Assembly: GCF_020509005.1 (NCBI RefSeq)
Contig: NC_063023.1
Location: 1,178,001-1,242,000 of the forward strand
Direction of reading: 5' to 3'
DNA from: Fulvia fulva
Taxonomy: Eukaryota > Ascomycota > Dothideomycetes > Mycosphaerellales > Mycosphaerellaceae
DNA length: 64,000 bases
Of this stretch, positions 60,660 through 64,000 are shown one piece after another. The notes under the pieces are model-generated. The model did no database searches, had not been told where the DNA came from, and worked only from the letters and a program-made list of their open reading frames with translations. The translations under genes and the position numbers were made by a program. Positions within the stretch are counted from its first letter, which is position 1. Each line of letters starts with the position of its first letter.

Positions 60660-63600
60660 GGATGTAAAATCTTAATTCTTAGGAGGGACAATTAGAAGAG
60701 ATAGTTCAACCTTTAGAGATATAAGATAGAGAGCTAATTAGCATTCTTTACAATTGATAACCTAATAGAAGTGTCTTTTAACAACATCAAGGGCAAGACT
60801 CTGAAACTCTAAGAAGAGGCTATAACTAAAGAGATCCTTAATACGCTAATATAGACAAGACATAATGTAGTATACAACTTCAGTATCCTTAGTAGAATTA
60901 TAGAAGAAGATGAATTTGAGCTTAAGGGCTTATATGAATCTAGAAGAGCTACTAAGAAGTAGGTGTATCTCTAGAACAAGTATAGCTAGGTGCTACTAAC
61001 CTATACATATAAGCTTATAAAGCAATTTGTGACCTTTGAGATAAGTAAAGAGTTCACTATTAGATCTGTATAGACACACCTAGTTTCTCTTAGAAAAAGG
61101 ATTGCTGATGTTGACCTAGAGGGTTAGTATTATAGGAAAGCTAATGTAAGGATGACCTAGCTCTTAAGCTTACTACTACCTGACTACTATATAGCTAGGG
61201 ATACTATTATAGCTTTGCTAAAGATAGATTATAAAAGGACCTTAAAGATCCTTAAAGCTTAAGAAGCTAGGTTAGATCCCTCTAAGGCTAAGTATAGTAT
61301 AGTAGTCACCTAGGTCAAGCCCTTAGGTCTAGTAAGACCACTCTCCTACCTTCTCTATAAGAAGGATCATCTAATCAAGGACTGCCCTAGTCTACCTAAG
61401 GCAAGAAAGGTCCTTAGATCTCATTCCTAATCACCATCTTCCTAGAATATAACATATATTAAGAAGAAGAGAACTCTACTACCTACTTTAAGGAGGACAC
61501 TAAGAGAGAAGTCCTCTATAGGAGAACTTAAGAAAATGGTGAAGAAACTCAGCTCTAATATACTATCGCTCTAGAAGAACTAGGCCTAGTCTTATACCTC
61601 TAAAGCAAAGAAGACTAGAAAAGGTTTTTCCGCCCAAGAGTCACGTGACTTATGCAGCTCATCCCTAGAGACAATGTCTAATAATGATAAGTATAATAAA
61701 GTGGCTTACTTAACTACAGAAGTCTAAGGCAAGTTCCCCTTGTTAGAGTAGTTACTTAACTCCTATACTTCATCCTATATAACTGACTAAAGCTGCCTCT
61801 TTAGATCTATAACTCCCTTAACAAGGAAAAAATAGATCAAAGTAGGAGGTGGGTTTTTATTAGCCACTTATATTAGGAATGTAGAGATGAGTAGGAGAGC
61901 TAGTAGAAAAGTTGTTTTAGAAGATGTCCTACTTATACCTAAGCTTAGAGTAAACCTAGTTTTATAGAACTAGTTTAGCAAGTAGTTTAGTGTTTAACCT
62001 CTATCATTTTCTCTTGTTTCCCCCTCTAGTAAGACTGTTGTCTAGACAAAGCTCCTTAGGGGGGTTCTATTCATTAATAAGATTTCTCCTCTCCTATAAG
62101 AACGGGCATATTACTCATTATGTACACTACTAATAGAGAATGCCTTTATGACTGCTTAATTAGAGACCAACCTAAAGTAGTAGGAGCTTTAGTATAGAAG
62201 ATTTGTACACTTTAGGAAGAATTTGCTCTAGAATCTTTATAAGGTAACAGACTTAAAAGAACCTATTCCTATCCCTAAGGATAGCTTTCACTAGTACAGA
62301 GTATATTTAATAGTAAAGATGAAGAAGTACAAAGGCAAAGTTATAGAGAGAAGACCTAAAAGACTTGCCCTTATATCTATTGACATATATAGCCTACTAC
62401 TAATCTTAAGACTAGGATTGAAATACTAGCTTAAGATTGTTAATAACTTCTCTAGGAAGAAGTGGACCTTTCCTCTTAGGAAAAGAGAAGATGCTCTAGT
62501 TGCTCTCTAGAACTAGAAGATCAAAGTAGAGAGGAAATTATTAGCGTAGCTAAAAGTAGTAAGGCTTGACAATACAAAAGAACTTATTACATTAGTAAAG
62601 TAGTAGGAGAAGGATTTAGGGATTAGGCTCGAGCCGACTAAGGTATATAACTCTCTACAGAATGGACTAGTTAAGAGGTTAATACAAACCTTAGAGGACT
62701 CTATAAGGGCAATGCTTAAAGAGGCTAAAATGCCGGTTGAATTTTGGCCTAAAGCACTAGAGGCCTAAACTTATATAAGGAACAAACTACTAAATGGCCT
62801 AGATTACGATAGGTTCAAGGTTTCACTAGATAAGGCTTTTGATAGTATCAAACCGACTATCAACTATTTGAAAGTTTAGGGATATAAAGCTGTTGTCTAT
62901 ATAGACATAAGATCCTAACCTTAATAGGTAAGAAGTGACAAGCTAATAAATAGAGGTAAAGAAGTAGTGTTTATTAGGTATGTTAAAAGTATAGCTAAAG
63001 CCTAGCTCTTTTAGGAACTAGACATAAGAGCTGTTAAACAATACATACATATAGACTTCTTTAAGGACTAGCCTAGAGGTGATATAGGTCTTAATGTTCT
63101 AACATTAAATCTACTAAGTAGCGCACTAGCTAGGAAGCCCTTAGGAAGGCCGAGGAAGAACGTATCCTTAGGACAATCTACCTACTATTTAGGCGTCTAT
63201 TAAAGTACCCCCGAAATAGATCAGCTAATTAAGAGCCCTAAAGTCGCTCAGCCGAGAAAGCTGTTTATACAACTTCCCTAACCTCCGGAGAACGTAGGGG
63301 AATTTCAGAAAATCGATTAGCTAATTAAGAGAAGCTCCCTAGATCCCTAGGAAATAGACGTTACTAGGTCATAAGTAACGGTCCCTAAATCATACCTTAC
63401 AAAGAGAAAGGCTGACTATAATGTTAAGGGCTATAATATAAAACAGAAAGCCCTAAAATCTATTGTCCCTAAGCCCGAACTAACTACTAAAGTAGGAGAA
63501 GTAATAGACCTCTTAGAGAACCTTGCTACTTTTTACTAAGCTTTCTTTATAGCTATACAATCAGCAGACAGTTCAATACTATAGGATAGCGAATTCCTAG

Positions 63601-64000
63601 AAGAAGTTAAGGAAATGGCCTTTATAGTAACTATAGAAGCTATTATATATAAGCAAGAGGTCCTAATTCCAAAATCCTATAAGGACACTATAACTAACAA
63701 GAAATAGGGACATCTTTAGAAGGGGGCAATCTAAAAGGAACTAGATGCTCTATAGAGTAATAACACCTAGGAAAATTCTGTTCTACTAAAGGGAGCAAAT
63801 CTCGTTACATTAAGATAGGTCTTTGATATTAAGAGAAGCATTAGTAGAGCTATTGAAAAGTTCAAGGCTAGACTAGTTATAAGGGGCTTCTTATAGAAGT
63901 TTGGTGTTAACTTTATAGAGACATTTACACCTATAGTAAGACAGGACACCCTTAGGGTGTTTATAGCTATTATGTATAAGAAGGATCTTTATCTTGACTA
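60660..64000 (+). mobile_element. RIP-degenerated Ty1/copia retrotransposon, truncated by window end
   Basis: Translation of the + strand with TAG stops read through shows copia order. A gag-like region with a decayed zinc knuckle (KKDHLIKDC) is at about 60750-61420, protease-like LEDVLLIPKLRVNL at about 61910-61970 and integrase (KYxLKIVNNFSRKKWTFPL, then YNSLQNGLVKRLIQTLEDS and AKMPVEFWPKALEA) at about 62390-62800. Reverse transcriptase starts at about 63740 (KFKARLVIRGF, GVNFIETFTPIVRQDTLR). Dozens of TAG codons stand where Gln or Trp is expected. Such C-to-T/G-to-A changes are the RIP pattern. No frame is functional. The 3' part lies beyond the window. Confidence 0.88.

Noticed and set aside
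63767..63949. 60-codon minus-strand frame in the RT region of the copia element
   Set aside because: Antisense of decayed reverse transcriptase on the + strand.

Overview
The window comes from a filamentous ascomycete (Pezizomycotina). A dothideomycete is my best guess. Evidence: dense genes with short introns (about 45-90 nt, GT..CTAAC/CTGAC..AG), conserved fungal housekeeping genes, an F-box-like family typical of that class, and AT-rich repeats carrying the TAG-stop signature of repeat-induced point mutation (RIP). There are no bacterial features, rRNA, tRNA or CRISPR arrays that I can see.

Region 1 (1-46.3 kb) is a normal chromosomal arm. In order: QCR7 (complex III), a mitochondrial NAD carrier, several lineage-specific hypotheticals, a membrane-anchored SDR, a one-finger C2H2 protein, exportin CRM1, the PP1 regulator YPI1, a POF1-type NMN adenylyltransferase, a 21-kDa complex I subunit, a HEI10/Zip3-like RING-coiled-coil protein, an SDR with a GC-AG intron, an SDR pseudogene, an inositol/sugar transporter, methionine synthase MET6, a degenerate tandem repeat, a disordered protein, a peroxisomal enoyl-CoA isomerase, a carboxymuconolactone-decarboxylase-like protein, three tandem F-box-like paralogues, a SET-domain protein and nucleoporin NUP133. 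Several genes bear on mitochondrial energy and NAD metabolism (QCR7, NAD carrier, NMNAT, complex I), but they are scattered and do not form an operon-like unit.

Region 2 (46.9-50.8 kb) is the most novel part. It is a same-strand tandem array of five tiny intact paralogues (78-107 aa) plus two relics, sharing a VVRRDPxYVPFQSxFGG core and, in three copies, a promoter box next to a TATA element. I recognise no known domain in them.

Region 3 (50.7-64.0 kb) is transposon territory. Minisatellites lead into AT-rich RIP-like DNA. A 7.2-kb Ty3/gypsy chromovirus sits inside it, apparently intact, with identical 184-bp LTRs and a 5-bp target duplication (GGCAT). Its gag and pol overlap, with a textbook -1 frameshift heptamer and stem-loop, and its primer site suggests self-priming. 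Beyond it lies a heavily RIP-mutated Ty1/copia element that runs off the end of the window.

All exon boundaries were read by eye from splice consensus, frame and family similarity. None has transcript support here.
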